Origin: Viola odorata
Taxonomy: Eukaryota > Streptophyta > Magnoliopsida > Malpighiales > Violaceae
Length of the DNA stretch: 64,000 nucleotides
Direction of reading: 5' to 3'
Assembly: GCA_963691705.1 (NCBI GenBank)
Contig: OY829541.1
Coordinates: 17,726,564 to 17,790,563 of the forward strand
A program made the position numbers and the translations under genes. Positions 8,608 to 22,145 of the stretch are shown in pieces (position 1 is the first letter of the stretch; the number at the start of each line of letters is the position of its first letter). A model generated the notes under the pieces. It searched no databases. It worked only from the letters and a program-made list of their open reading frames with translations, and had not been told where the DNA came from.

Positions 8608-10783
8608 AATCCATGCCCAAACGGCATGTCAATTTCATAATTTCAATTTCTAAACCATGCACAACGGCATGTCAACTTTCAATTTCAATTTCAATTTCTA
8701 GACCAAGCCCAACGGCATGTCAAATTTCAATTACAATTTCTAGACCATGCCCAACGACATGTCAAATTTTAATTTCAATTTCTAGACCATGCCCAACGGC
8801 ATGTCACACTCCAATTTCTAATCCATGCCCAAACGGCATGTCAATTTTATAATTTCAATTTCTAAACCATGCCCAATCGGCATGTCAAATTTCAATTTCT
8901 AATCCATGCCCAAACGGCATGTCAATTTCATAATTTCAATTTCTAAACCATGCCCAACGGCATGTCAACTTTCAATTTCAATTTCAATTTCTAGACCAAG
9001 CCCAACGGCATGTCAAATTTCAATTACAATTTCTAGACCATGCCCAACGACATGTCAAATTTTAATTTCAATTTCTAGACCATGCCCAACGGCATGTCAC
9101 ACTCCAATTTCTAATCCATGCCCAAACGGCATGTCAATTTTATAATTTCAATTTCTAAACCATGCCCAATCGGCATGTCAAATTTCAATTTCTAATCCAT
9201 GCCCAAACGGCATGTCAATTTCATAATTTCAATTTCTAAACCATGCCCAACGGCATGTCAACTTTCAATTTCAATTTCAATTTCTAGACCAAGCCAAACG
9301 GCATGTCAAATTTCAATTACAATTTCTAGACCATGCCCAATGGCATGTCAAATTTTAATTTCAATTTCTAGACCATGCCCAACGGCATGTTATACTCCAA
9401 TTTCTAATCCATGCCCAAACGGCATGTCAATTTTATAATTTCAATTTCTAATCCATGCCTTATCGGCATGTCAAATTTCAATTTCTAATCCATGCCCAAA
9501 CGGCATGTCAATTTCATAATTTCAATTTCTAAACCATGCCCAACGGCATGTCAACTTTCAATTTCAATTTCAATTTCTAGACCAAGCCCAACGCCATGTC
9601 AAATTTTAATTTCAATTTCTAGACCATGCCCAACGGCATGTCACACTCCCATTTCTAATCCATGCCCAAACGACATGTCAATTTTATAATTTCAATTTCT
9701 AAACTATGCCCAATCGGCATGTCAAATTTCAATTTCTAATCCATGCCCAAACGGCATGTCAATTTCATAATTTCAATTTCTAAACCATGCCCAACGGCAT
9801 GTCAACTTTCAATTTCAATTTCAATTTCTAGACCAAGCCCAACGCCATGTCAAATTTTAATTTCAATTTCTAGACCATGCCCAACGGCATGTCACACTCC
9901 AATTTCTAATCCATGCCCAAACGGCATGTCAATTTTATAATTTCAATTTCTAAACCATGCCCAATCGGCATGTCAAATTTCAATTTCTAATCCATGCACA
10001 AACGGCATGTCAATTTCATAATTTCAATTTCTAAACCATGCACAACGGCATGTCAACTTTCAATTTCAATTTCAATTTCTAGACCAAGCCCAACGGCATG
10101 TCAAATTTCAATTACAATTTCTAGACCATGCCCAACGACATGTCAAATTTTAATTTCAATTTCTAGACCATGCCCAACGGCATGTCACACTCCCATTTCT
10201 AATCCATGCCCAAACGGCATGTCAATTTTATAATTTCAATTTCTAAACCATGCCCAATCGGCATGTCAAATTTCAATTTCTAATCCATGCCCAAACGGCA
10301 TGTCAATTTCATAATTTCAATTTCTAAACCATGCCCAACGGCATGTCAACTTTCAATTTCAATTTCAATTTCCAGACCAAGCCCAACGCCATGTCAAATT
10401 TTAATTTCAATTTCTAGACCATGCCCAACGGCATGTCACACTCCAATTTCTAATCCATGCCCAAACGGCATGTCAATTTTATAATTTCAATTTCTAAACT
10501 ATGCCCAATCGGCTTGTCAAATTTCAATTTCTAATCCATGCCCAAACGGCATGTCAATTTCATAATTTCAATTTCTAAACCATGCCCAACGGCATGTCAA
10601 CTTTCCATTTCTATTTCAATTTCTAGACCAAAGCCAACGGCAAGTCAAATTTTAATTTCAATTTCTAGACCATGCCCAACGGCATGTCACATTCCAATTT
10701 CTAAACCATGCCCAAACGGCATGTCAATTTTATAATTTCAATTTCTAATCCATGCCCAATCGGCATGTCAAATTTCAATTTCT
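8608..10783 (+). repeat. 2176-bp super-unit, copy b
   Basis: Same eight-unit order and markers as copy a, at an exact 2176-bp offset. By eye only scattered single-base differences separate the two, so the duplication looks recent or strongly homogenised. Confidence 0.94.
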
Positions 10784-11578
10784 AATCCATGCCCAAACGG
10801 CATGTCAATTTCATAATTTCAATTTCTAAACCATGCACAACGGCATGTCAACTTTCAATTTCAATTTCAATTTCTAGACCAAGCCCAACGGCATGTCAAA
10901 TTTCAATTACAATTTCTAGACCATGCCCAACGACATGTCAAATTTTAATTTCAATTTCTAGACCATGCCCAACGGCATGTCACACTCCCATTTCTAATCC
11001 ATGCCCAAACGGCATGTCAATTTTATAATTTCAATTTCTAAACCATGCCCAATCGGCATGTCAAATTTCAATTTCTAATCCATGCCCAAACGGCATGTCA
11101 ATTTCATAATTTCAATTTCTAAACCATGCCCAACGGCATGTCAACTTTCAATTTCAATTTCAATTTCCAGACCAAGCCCAACGCCATGTCAAATTTTAAT
11201 TTCAATTTCTAGACCATGCCCAACGGCATGTCACACTCCAATTTCTAATCCATGCCCAAACGGCATGTCAATTTTATAATTTCAATTTCTAAACTATGCC
11301 CAATCGGCTTGTCAAATTTCAATTTCTAATCCATGCCCAAACGGCATGTCAATTTCATAATTTCAATTTCTAAACCATGCCCAACGGCATGTCAACTTTC
11401 CATTTCTATTTCAATTTCTAGACCAAAGCCAACGGCAAGTCAAATTTTAATTTCAATTTCTAGACCATGCCCAACGGCATGTCACATTCCAATTTCTAAA
11501 CCATGCCCAAACGGCATGTCAATTTTATAATTTCAATTTCTAATCCATGCCCAATCGGCATGTCAAATTTCAATTTCT
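10784..11578 (+). repeat. 795-bp chimeric short copy of the 2176-bp super-unit
   Basis: Three units, U293 10784, U251 11077, U251s 11328, equal to units 1/6 fused, 7 and 8 of the super-unit. The unit at 10784 begins like unit 1 (CATGCCC in A, CATGCAC in B) but ends like unit 6 (CACACTCCCATTTCT in E). That places an exchange inside this unit which dropped 1381 bp (three U293 and two U251 lengths). Confidence 0.9.
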
Positions 11579-13754
11579 AATCCATGCCCAAACGGCATGT
11601 CAATTTCATAATTTCAATTTCTAAACCATGCACAACGGCATGTCAACTTTCAATTTCAATTTCAATTTCTAGACCAAGCCCAACGGCATGTCAAATTTCA
11701 ATTACAATTTCTAGACCATGCCCAACGACATGTCAAATTTTAATTTCAATTTCTAGACCATGCCCAACGGCATGTCACACTCCAATTTCTAATCCATGCC
11801 CAAACGGCATGTCAATTTTATAATTTCAATTTCTAAACCATGCCCAATCGGCATGTCAAATTTCAATTTCTAATCCATGCCCAAACGGCATGTCAATTTC
11901 ATAATTTCAATTTCTAAACCATGCCCAACGGCATGTCAACTTTCAATTTCAATTTCAATTTCTAGACCAAGCCCAACGGCATGTCAAATTTCAATTACAA
12001 TTTCTAGACCATGCCCAACGACATGTCAAATTTTAATTTCAATTTCTAGACCATGCCCAACGGCATGTCACACTCCAATTTCTAATCCATGCCCAAACGG
12101 CATGTCAATTTTATAATTTCAATTTCTAAACCATGCCCAATCGGCATGTCAAATTTCAATTTCTAATCCATGCCCAAACGGCATGTCAATTTCATAATTT
12201 CAATTTCTAAACCATGCCCAACGGCATGTCAACTTTCAATTTCAATTTCAATTTCTAGACCAAGCCAAACGGCATGTCAAATTTCAATTACAATTTCTAG
12301 ACCATGCCCAATGGCATGTCAAATTTTAATTTCAATTTCTAGACCATGCCCAACGGCATGTTATACTCCAATTTCTAATCCATGCCCAAACGGCATGTCA
12401 ATTTTATAATTTCAATTTCTAATCCATGCCTTATCGGCATGTCAAATTTCAATTTCTAATCCATGCCCAAACGGCATGTCAATTTCATAATTTCAATTTC
12501 TAAACCATGCCCAACGGCATGTCAACTTTCAATTTCAATTTCAATTTCTAGACCAAGCCCAACGCCATGTCAAATTTTAATTTCAATTTCTAGACCATGC
12601 CCAACGGCATGTCACACTCCCATTTCTAATCCATGCCCAAACGACATGTCAATTTTATAATTTCAATTTCTAAACTATGCCCAATCGGCATGTCAAATTT
12701 CAATTTCTAATCCATGCCCAAACGGCATGTCAATTTCATAATTTCAATTTCTAAACCATGCCCAACGGCATGTCAACTTTCAATTTCAATTTCAATTTCT
12801 AGACCAAGCCCAACGCCATGTCAAATTTTAATTTCAATTTCTAGACCATGCCCAACGGCATGTCACACTCCAATTTCTAATCCATGCCCAAACGGCATGT
12901 CAATTTTATAATTTCAATTTCTAAACCATGCCCAATCGGCATGTCAAATTTCAATTTCTAATCCATGCACAAACGGCATGTCAATTTCATAATTTCAATT
13001 TCTAAACCATGCACAACGGCATGTCAACTTTCAATTTCAATTTCAATTTCTAGACCAAGCCCAACGGCATGTCAAATTTCAATTACAATTTCTAGACCAT
13101 GCCCAACGACATGTCAAATTTTAATTTCAATTTCTAGACCATGCCCAACGGCATGTCACACTCCCATTTCTAATCCATGCCCAAACGGCATGTCAATTTT
13201 ATAATTTCAATTTCTAAACCATGCCCAATCGGCATGTCAAATTTCAATTTCTAATCCATGCCCAAACGGCATGTCAATTTCATAATTTCAATTTCTAAAC
13301 CATGCCCAACGGCATGTCAACTTTCAATTTCAATTTCAATTTCCAGACCAAGCCCAACGCCATGTCAAATTTTAATTTCAATTTCTTGACCATGCCCAAC
13401 GGCATGTCACACTCCAATTTCTAATCCATGCCCAAACGGCATGTCAATTTTATAATTTCAATTTCTAAACTATGCCCAATCGGCTTGTCAAATTTCAATT
13501 TCTAATCCATGCCCAAACGGCATGTCAATTTCATAATTTCAATTTCTAAACCATGCCCAACGGCATGTCAACTTTCCATTTCTATTTCAATTTCTAGACC
13601 AAAGCCAACGGCAAGTCAAATTTTAATTTCAATTTCTAGACCATGCCCAACGGCATGTCACATTCCAATTTCTAAACCATGCCCAAACGGCATGTCAATT
13701 TTATAATTTCAATTTCTAATCCATGCCCAATCGGCATGTCAAATTTCAATTTCT
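11579..13754 (+). repeat. 2176-bp super-unit, copy c
   Basis: Same unit order as copy a. The seventh unit (13253-13503) has TTTCTTGACC in place of TTTCTAGACC near 13384, a substitution that puts a TGA in the repeat-borne open frame. Confidence 0.93.
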
Positions 13755-15930
13755 AATCCATGCCCAAACGGCATGTCAATTTCATAATTTCAATTTCTAA
13801 ACCATGCACAACGGCATGTCAACTTTCAATTTCAATTTCAATTTCTAGACCAAGCCCAACGGCATGTCAAATTTCAATTACAATTTCTAGACCATGCCCA
13901 ACGACATGTCAAATTTTAATTTCAATTTCTAGACCATGCCCAACGGCATGTCACACTCCAATTTCTAATCCATGCCCAAACGGCATGTCAATTTTATAAT
14001 TTCAATTTCTAAACCATGCCCAATCGGCATGTCAAATTTCAATTTCTAATCCATGCCCAAACGGCATGTCAATTTCATAATTTCAATTTCTAAACCATGC
14101 CCAACGGCATGTCAACTTTCAATTTCAATTTCAATTTCTAGACCAAGCCCAACGGCATGTCAAATTTCAATTACAATTTCTAGACCATGCCCAACGACAT
14201 GTCAAATTTTAATTTCAATTTCTAGACCATGCCCAACGGCATGTCACACTCCAATTTCTAATCCATGCCCAAACGGCATGTCAATTTTATAATTTCAATT
14301 TCTAAACCATGCCCAATCGGCATGTCAAATTTCAATTTCTAATCCATGCCCAAACGGCATGTCAATTTCATAATTTCAATTTCTAAACCATGCCCAACGG
14401 CATGTCAACTTTCAATTTCAATTTCAATTTCTAGACCAAGCCAAACGGCATGTCAAATTTCAATTACAATTTCTAGACCATGCCCAATGGCATGTCAAAT
14501 TTTAATTTCAATTTCTAGACCATGCCCAACGGCATGTTATACTCCAATTTCTAATCCATGCCCAAACGGCATGTCAATTTTATAATTTCAATTTCTAATC
14601 CATGCCTTATCGGCATGTCAAATTTCAATTTCTAATCCATGCCCAAACGGCATGTCAATTTCATAATTTCAATTTCTAAACCATGCCCAACGGCATGTCA
14701 ACTTTCAATTTCAATTTCAATTTCTAGACCAAGCCCAACGCCATGTCAAATTTTAATTTCAATTTCTAGACCATGCCCAACGGCATGTCACACTCCCATT
14801 TCTAATCCATGCCCAAACGACATGTCAATTTTATAATTTCAATTTCTAAACTATGCCCAATCGGCATGTCAAATTTCAATTTCTAATCCATGCCCAAACG
14901 GCATGTCAATTTCATAATTTCAATTTCTAAACCATGCCCAACGGCATGTCAACTTTCAATTTCAATTTCAATTTCTAGACCAAGCCCAACGCCATGTCAA
15001 ATTTTAATTTCAATTTCTAGACCATGCCCAACGGCATGTCACACTCCAATTTCTAATCCATGCCCAAACGGCATGTCAATTTTATAATTTCAATTTCTAA
15101 ACCATGCCCAATCGGCATGTCAAATTTCAATTTCTAATCCATGCACAAACGGCATGTCAATTTCATAATTTCAATTTCTAAACCATGCACAACGGCATGT
15201 CAACTTTCAATTTCAATTTCAATTTCTAGACCAAGCCCAACGGCATGTCAAATTTCAATTACAATTTCTAGACCATGCCCAACGACATGTCAAATTTTAA
15301 TTTCAATTTCTAGACCATGCCCAACGGCATGTCACACTCCCATTTCTAATCCATGCCCAAACGGCATGTCAATTTTATAATTTCAATTTCTAAACCATGC
15401 CCAATCGGCATGTCAAATTTCAATTTCTAATCCATGCCCAAACGGCATGTCAATTTCATAATTTCAATTTCTAAACCATGCCCAACGGCATGTCAACTTT
15501 CAATTTCAATTTCAATTTCCAGACCAAGCCCAACGCCATGTCAAATTTTAATTTCAATTTCTAGACCATGCCCAACGGCATGTCACACTCCCATTTCTAA
15601 TCCATGCCCAAACGGCATGTCAATTTTATAATTTCAATTTCTAAACTATGCCCAATCGGCATGTCAAATTTCAATTTCTAATCCATGCCCAAACGGCATG
15701 TCAATTTCATAATTTCAATTTCTAAACCATGCCCAACGGCATGTCAACTTTCCATTTCTATTTCAATTTCTAGACCAAGCCCAACGGCAAGTCAAATTTT
15801 AATTTCAATTTCTAGACCATGCCCAACGGCATGTCACATTCCAATTTCTAAACCATGCCCAAACGGCATGTCAATTTTATAATTTCAATTTCTAATCCAT
15901 GCCCAATCGGAATGTCAAATTTCAATTTCT
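13755..15930 (+). repeat. 2176-bp super-unit, copy d, right end replaced
   Basis: Units 1 to 6 follow the standard order. The unit at 15429 starts as unit 7 (TTTCCAGACC) but ends CACACTCCCATTTCT with CGGCATGTC, like the unit at 1073. The last unit (15680) matches 1366-1616 rather than the CCAAAGCC form. The change-over, within roughly 15530-15600, is the left edge of the 14,314-offset copy. Confidence 0.9.
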
Positions 15931-17816
15931 AATCCATGCCCAAACTGCATGTCAATTTCATAATTTCAATTTCTAAACCATGCCCAAGAGCATGTCAACT
16001 TTCAATATCAATTTCAATTTCTAGACCATGCCCAACGGCATGTCAAATTTCAATTTCAACTTCTAGACCATGCCCAACGGCATGTCACACTCCAATATCT
16101 AATCCATGCCCAAACGGCATGTCAATTTCATAATTTCAATTTCTAAGCCATGCCCAACGGCATGTCAACTTTCAATTTCAATTTCTAGACAATGCCCAAT
16201 CGGCATGTCGAATTTCATAATTTCAATTTCTAAACGATGCCCAACGACATGTCAAATTTCAATTTCAATTTCTAGACCATGCCCAACGGCATGTCAAATT
16301 TTAATTTCAATTTCTAGACCATGCCCAACGGCATGTCACACTCCAATTTCTAATCCATGCCCAAACGACATGTCAATTTTATAATTTCAATTTCTAAACC
16401 ATGCCCAATCGGCATGTCAAATTTCAATTTCTAATCCATGCCCAAACGGCATGTCAATTTCATAATTTCAATTTCTAAACCATGCCCAACGGCATGTCAA
16501 CTTTTAATTTCATAATTTCAATTTCTAAACCATGCCCAACGGCATGTCAATTTTATAATTTCAATTTCTTGACCATGCCCAACGGCATGTCAAATTTCAA
16601 CTTCAACTTCTAGACCATGCCCAACGACATGTCACACTCCAATATCTAATCCATGCCCAAACGGCATGTCAATTTCATAATTTCAATTTCTAAACCATGC
16701 CCAACGGCATGTCAACTTTCAATTTCAATTTCTAGACCATGCCCAATCGGAATGTCGAATTTCATAATTTCAATTTCTAAACCATGCCCAACGGCATGTC
16801 AAATTTCATTTTCAATTTCTAGACCATGCCCAACGGCATGTCAAATTTTAATTTCAATTTCTAGACCATGCCCAACGGCATGTCACACTCCAATTTCTAA
16901 TCCATGCCCAAACGGCATGTCAATTTTATAATTTCAATTTCTAAACCATGCCCAATCGGCATGTCAAATTTCAATTTCTAATCCATGCCCAAACGGCATG
17001 TCAATTTCATAATTTCAATTTCTAAACCATGCCCAACGGCATGTCAACTTTCAATTTCAATTTCAATTTCTAGACCAAGCCAAACGGCATGTCAAATTTC
17101 AATTACAATTTCTAGACCATGCCCAATGGCATGTCAAATTTTAATTTCAATTTCTAGACCATGCCCAACGGCATGTTACACTCCAATTTCTAATCCATGC
17201 CCAAACGGCATGTCAATTTTATAATTTCAATTTCTAAACCATGCCCAATCGGCATGTCAAATTTCAATTTCTAATCCATGCACAAACGGCATGTCAATTT
17301 CATAATTTCAATTTCTAAACCATGCACAACGGCATGTCAACTTTCAATTTCAATTTCAATTTCTAGACCAAGCCCAACGGCATGTCAAATTTCAATTACA
17401 ATTTCTAGACCATGCCCAACGACATGTCAAATTTTAATTTCAATTTCTAGACCATGCCCAACGGCATGTCACACTCCCATTTCTAATCCATGCCCAAACG
17501 GCATGTCAATTTTATAATTTCAATTTCTAAACTATGCCCAATCGGCATGTCAAATTTCAATTTCTAATCCATGCCCAAACGGCATGTCAATTTCATAATT
17601 TCAATTTCTAAACCATGCCCAACGGCATGTCAACTTTCCATTTCTATTTCAATTTCTAGACCAAGGCCAATGGCAAGTCAAATTTTAATTTCAATTTCTA
17701 GACCATGCCCAACGGCATGTCACATTCCAATTTCTAAACCATGCCCAAACGGCATGTCAATTTTATAATTTCAATTTCTAATCCATGCCCAATCGGCATG
17801 TCAAATTTCAATTTCT
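15680..17816 (+). repeat. Long-range copy of 1366-3502 (offset 14,314)
   Basis: U251s 15680, U170k 15931, U332 16101, irregular 215-bp unit 16433, U332 16648, U293q 16980, U293h 17273, U251s 17566, all exactly 14,314 bp right of their counterparts. Rare features are shared: AATCGGAATG near 1597/15911, AAACGATG near 1918/16232 and the 50-bp monomer. Differences include CAACTTCAACTTC near 16599, and the ATG intact at 15936 where the left copy has ATA. Confidence 0.92.
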
Positions 17817-17853
17817 AATCCATGCCCAATCGGCATGTCAAATTTCAATTTCT
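17817..17853 (+). repeat. Tandem duplication of one G monomer (37 bp)
   Basis: Two identical G-type monomers, each starting AATCCATGCCCAATCGG, stand next to each other (17780-17816 and 17817-17853). Corresponding places at 3502, 4590 and 5929 have one. This shows a single-monomer slippage or exchange event and explains the shift from offset 14,314 to 14,351. Confidence 0.92.
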
Positions 17854-18355
17854 AATCCATGCCCAAACTGCATGTCAATTTCATAATTTCAATTTCTAAA
17901 CCATGCCCAAGAGCATGTCAACTTTCAATATCAATTTCAATTTCTAGACCATGCCCAACGGCATGTCAAATTTCAATTTCAACTTCTAGACCATGCCCAA
18001 CGGCATGTCACACTCCAATATCTAATCCATGCCCAAACGGCATGTCAATTTCATAATTTCAATTTCTAAGCCATGCCCAACGGCATGTCAACTTTCAATT
18101 TCAATTTCTAGACAATGCCCAATCGGCATGTCGAATTTCATAATTTCAATTTCTAAACCATGCCCAACGACATGTCAAATTTCAATTTCAATTTCTAGAC
18201 CATGCCCAACGGCATGTCAAATTTTAATTTCAATTTCTAGACCATGCCCAACGGCATGTCACACTCCAATTTCTAATCCATGCCCAAACGGCATGTCAAT
18301 TTTATAATTTCAATTTCTAAACCATGCCCAATCGGCATGTCAAATTTCAATTTCT
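17854..18355 (+). repeat. U170k + U332, copy of 5930-6431 (offset 11,924)
   Basis: U170k 17854-18023 and U332 18024-18355 sit exactly 11,924 bp right of their counterparts. The block joins directly to the fifth 2176-bp copy, as it does at 6432. Confidence 0.92.
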
Positions 18356-20531
18356 AATCCATGCCCAAACGGCATGTCAATTTCATAATTTCAATTTCTA
18401 AACCATGCACAACGGCATGTCAACTTTCAATTTCAATTTCAATTTCTAGACCAAGCCCAACGGCATGTCAAATTTCAATTACAATTTCTAGACCATGCCC
18501 AACGACATGTCAAATTTTAATTTCAATTTCTAGACCATGCCCAACGGCATGTCACACTCCAATTTCTAATCCATGCCCAAACGGCATGTCAATTTTATAA
18601 TTTCAATTTCTAAACCATGCCCAATCGGCATGTCAAATTTCAATTTCTAATCCATGCCCAAACGGCATGTCAATTTCATAATTTCAATTTCTAAACCATG
18701 CCCAACGGCATGTCAACTTTCAATTTCAATTTCAATTTCTAGACCAAGCCCAACGGCATGTCAAATTTCAATTACAATTTCTAGACCATGCCCAACGACA
18801 TGTCAAATTTTAATTTCAATTTCTAGACCATGCCCAACGGCATGTCACACTCCAATTTCTAATCCATGCCCAAACGGCATGTCAATTTTATAATTTCAAT
18901 TTCTAAACCATGCCCAATCGGCATGTCAAATTTCAATTTCTAATCCATGCCCAAACGGCATGTCAATTTCATAATTTCAATTTCTAAACCATGCCCAACG
19001 GCATGTCAACTTTCAATTTCAATTTCAATTTCTAGACCAAGCCAAACGGCATGTCAAATTTCAATTACAATTTCTAGACCATGCCCAATGGCATGTCAAA
19101 TTTTAATTTCAATTTCTAGACCATGCCCAACGGCATGTTATACTCCAATTTCTAATCCATGCCCAAACGGCATGTCAATTTTATAATTTCAATTTCTAAT
19201 CCATGCCTTATCGGCATGTCAAATTTCAATTTCTAATCCATGCCCAAACGGCATGTCAATTTCATAATTTCAATTTCTAAACCATGCCCAACGGCATGTC
19301 AACTTTCAATTTCAATTTCAATTTCTAGACCAAGCCCAACGCCATGTCAAATTTTAATTTCAATTTCTAGACCATGCCCAACGGCATGTCACACTCCCAT
19401 TTCTAATCCATGCCCAAACGACATGTCAATTTTATAATTTCAATTTCTAAACTATGCCCAATCGGCATGTCAAATTTCAATTTCTAATCCATGCCCAAAC
19501 GGCATGTCAATTTCATAATTTCAATTTCTAAACCATGCCCAACGGCATGTCAACTTTCAATTTCAATTTCAATTTCTAGACCAAGCCCAACGCCATGTCA
19601 AATTTTAATTTCAATTTCTAGACCATGCCCAACGGCATGTCACACTCCAATTTCTAATCCATGCCCAAACGGCATGTCAATTTTATAATTTCAATTTCTA
19701 AACCATGCCCAATCGGCATGTCAAATTTCAATTTCTAATCCATGCACAAACGGCATGTCAATTTCATAATTTCAATTTCTAAACCATGCACAACGGCATG
19801 TCAACTTTCAATTTCAATTTCAATTTCTAGACCAAGCCCAACGGCATGTCAAATTTCAATTACAATTTCTAGACCATGCCCAACGACATGTCAAATTTTA
19901 ATTTCAATTTCTAGACCATGCCCAACGGCATGTCACACTCCCATTTCTAATCCATGCCCAAACGGCATGTCAATTTTATAATTTCAATTTCTAAACCATG
20001 CCCAATCGGCATGTCAAATTTCAATTTCTAATCCATGCCCAAACGGCATGTCAATTTCATAATTTCAATTTCTAAACCATGCCCAACGGCATGTCAACTT
20101 TCAATTTCAATTTCAATTTCCAGACCAAGCCCAACGCCATGTCAAATTTTAATTTCAATTTCTAGACCATGCCCAACGGCATGTCACACTCCAATTTCTA
20201 ATCCATGCCCAAACGGCATGTCAATTTTATAATTTCAATTTCTAAACTATGCCCAATCGGCTTGTCAAATTTCAATTTCTAATCCATGCCCAAACGGCAT
20301 GTCAATTTCATAATTTCAATTTCTAAACCATGCCCAACGGCATGTCAACTTTCCATTTCTATTTCAATTTCTAGACCAAGGCCAACGGCAAGTCAAATTT
20401 TAATTTCAATTTCTAGACCATGCCCAACGGCATGTCACATTCCAATTTCTAAACCATGCCCAAACGGCATGTCAATTTTATAATTTCAATTTCTAATCCA
20501 TGCCCAATCGGCATGTCAAATTTCAATTTCT
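18356..20531 (+). repeat. 2176-bp super-unit, copy e (offset 11,924 from copy a)
   Basis: Same eight units: 18356, 18649, 18942, 19235, 19486, 19737, 20030, 20281. The last unit has CCAAGGCCAACGG rather than CCAAAGCCAACGG. It stands apart from copies a-d, separated by the copied left-end block. Confidence 0.92.
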
Positions 20532-21520
20532 AATCCATGCCCAAACTGCATGTCAATTTCATAATTTCAATTTCTAAACCATGCCCAAGAGCATGTCAAC
20601 TTTCAATTTCAATTTCAATTTCTAGACCAAGCCCAACGGCATGTCAAATTTCAATTTCAATTTCTAGACCAAGCCCAACGGCATGTCACATTCCAATTTG
20701 TAAACCATGTCCAAACAGCATGTCAATTTTATAATTTCAATTTCTAAACCATGCCAAATCGGCATGTCAAATTTCAATTTCTAATCCATGCCCAAACTGC
20801 ATATCAATTTCATAATTTCAATTTCTAAACCATGCCCAACGGCATGTCAACTTTATAATTTCAACTTCTAGACCATGCCTAACGGCATGTCACACTCCAA
20901 TATCTAATCCATGCCCAAACGGCATGTCAATTTCATAATTTCAATTTCTAAGCCATGCCCAACGGCATGTCAACTTTCAATTTCAATTTCTAGACCATGC
21001 CCAATCGGAATGTCGAATTTCATAATTTCAATTTCTAAACCATGCCCAACGGCATGTCAAATTTCAATTTCAATTTCTAGACCATACACAACGGCATGTC
21101 ACACTCCAATTTCTAATCCATGCCCAAACGGCATGTCAATTTTATAATTTCAATTTCTAAACCATGCCCAATCGGCATGTCAAATTTCAATTTCTAATCC
21201 ATGCCCAAACGGCATGTCAATTTCATAATTTCAATTTCTAAACCATGCCCAACGGCATGTCACACTCCAATTTCGAATCCATGCCCAAACGGCATGTCAA
21301 ATTTCAATTTCAACTTCTAGACCATGCCCAACGGCATGTCACACTCCAATTTCGAATCCATGCCCAAACGGCATGTCAATTTCATAATTTTAATTTCTAA
21401 GCCATTCCCAATCGGCATGTCAATTTTATAATTTCAATTTCTTGACCATGCCCAACGGCATGTCAAATTTCAATTTCAACTTCTAGACCATGCCCAACGA
21501 CATGTCACACTCCAATATCT
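20532..21520 (+). repeat. Disordered monomer stretch
   Basis: The regular unit order breaks down. 20532-20782 is a degenerate U251k (AATTTGTAAACCATGTCC, AAACAGCATG). 20783-20905 is a 123-bp fragment (44, 43, 36). 20906-21195 is a U332 lacking one 42-bp monomer. 21196-21520 is eight monomers of 44, 36, 43, 36, 44, 44, 42 and 36 bp. AATTTCGAATCC occurs twice (near 21270 and 21349), a local 79-bp tandem duplication. Private substitutions are denser here than elsewhere. Confidence 0.88.
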
Positions 21521-22145
21521 AATCCAGGCCCAAACGGCATGTCAATTTCATAATTTCAATTTCTAAACCATGCCCAACGGCATGTCAACTTTCAATTTCA
21601 ATTTCTAGACCATGCCCAATCGGAATGTCGAATTTCATAATTTCAATTTCTAAACCATGCCCAACGGCATGTCAAATTTCATTTTCAATTTCTAGACCAT
21701 GCCCAACGGCATGTCAAATTTTAATTTCAATTTCTAGACCATGCCCAACGGCATGTCACACTCCAATTTCTAATCCATGCCCAAACGGCATGTCAATTTT
21801 ATAATTTCAATTTCTAAACCATGCCCAATCGGCATGTCAAATTTCAATTTCTAATCCATGCCCAAACGGCATGTCAATTTCATAATTTCAATTTCTAAAC
21901 CATGCCCAACGGCATGTCAACTTTCAATTTCAATTTCAATTTCTAGACCAAGCCAAACGGCATGTCAAATTTCAATTACAATTTCTAGACCATGCCCAAT
22001 GGCATGTCAAATTTTAATTTCAATTTCTAGACCATGCCCAACGGCATGTTACACTCCAATTTCTAATCCATGCCCAAACGGCATGTCAATTTTATAATTT
22101 CAATTTCTAAACCATGCCCAATCGGCATGTCAAATTTCAATTTCT
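21521..22145 (+). repeat. Copy of 2334-2958 (offset 19,187)
   Basis: U332 21521-21852 then U293q 21853-22145. The A monomer of the first reads AATCCAGGCCC, losing the ATG of the repeat-borne frame. Confidence 0.9.

Noticed and set aside
20532..21520. Degenerate gene or mobile element in the disordered stretch
   Set aside because: Every segment still aligns to known monomer types; only order and divergence are unusual.
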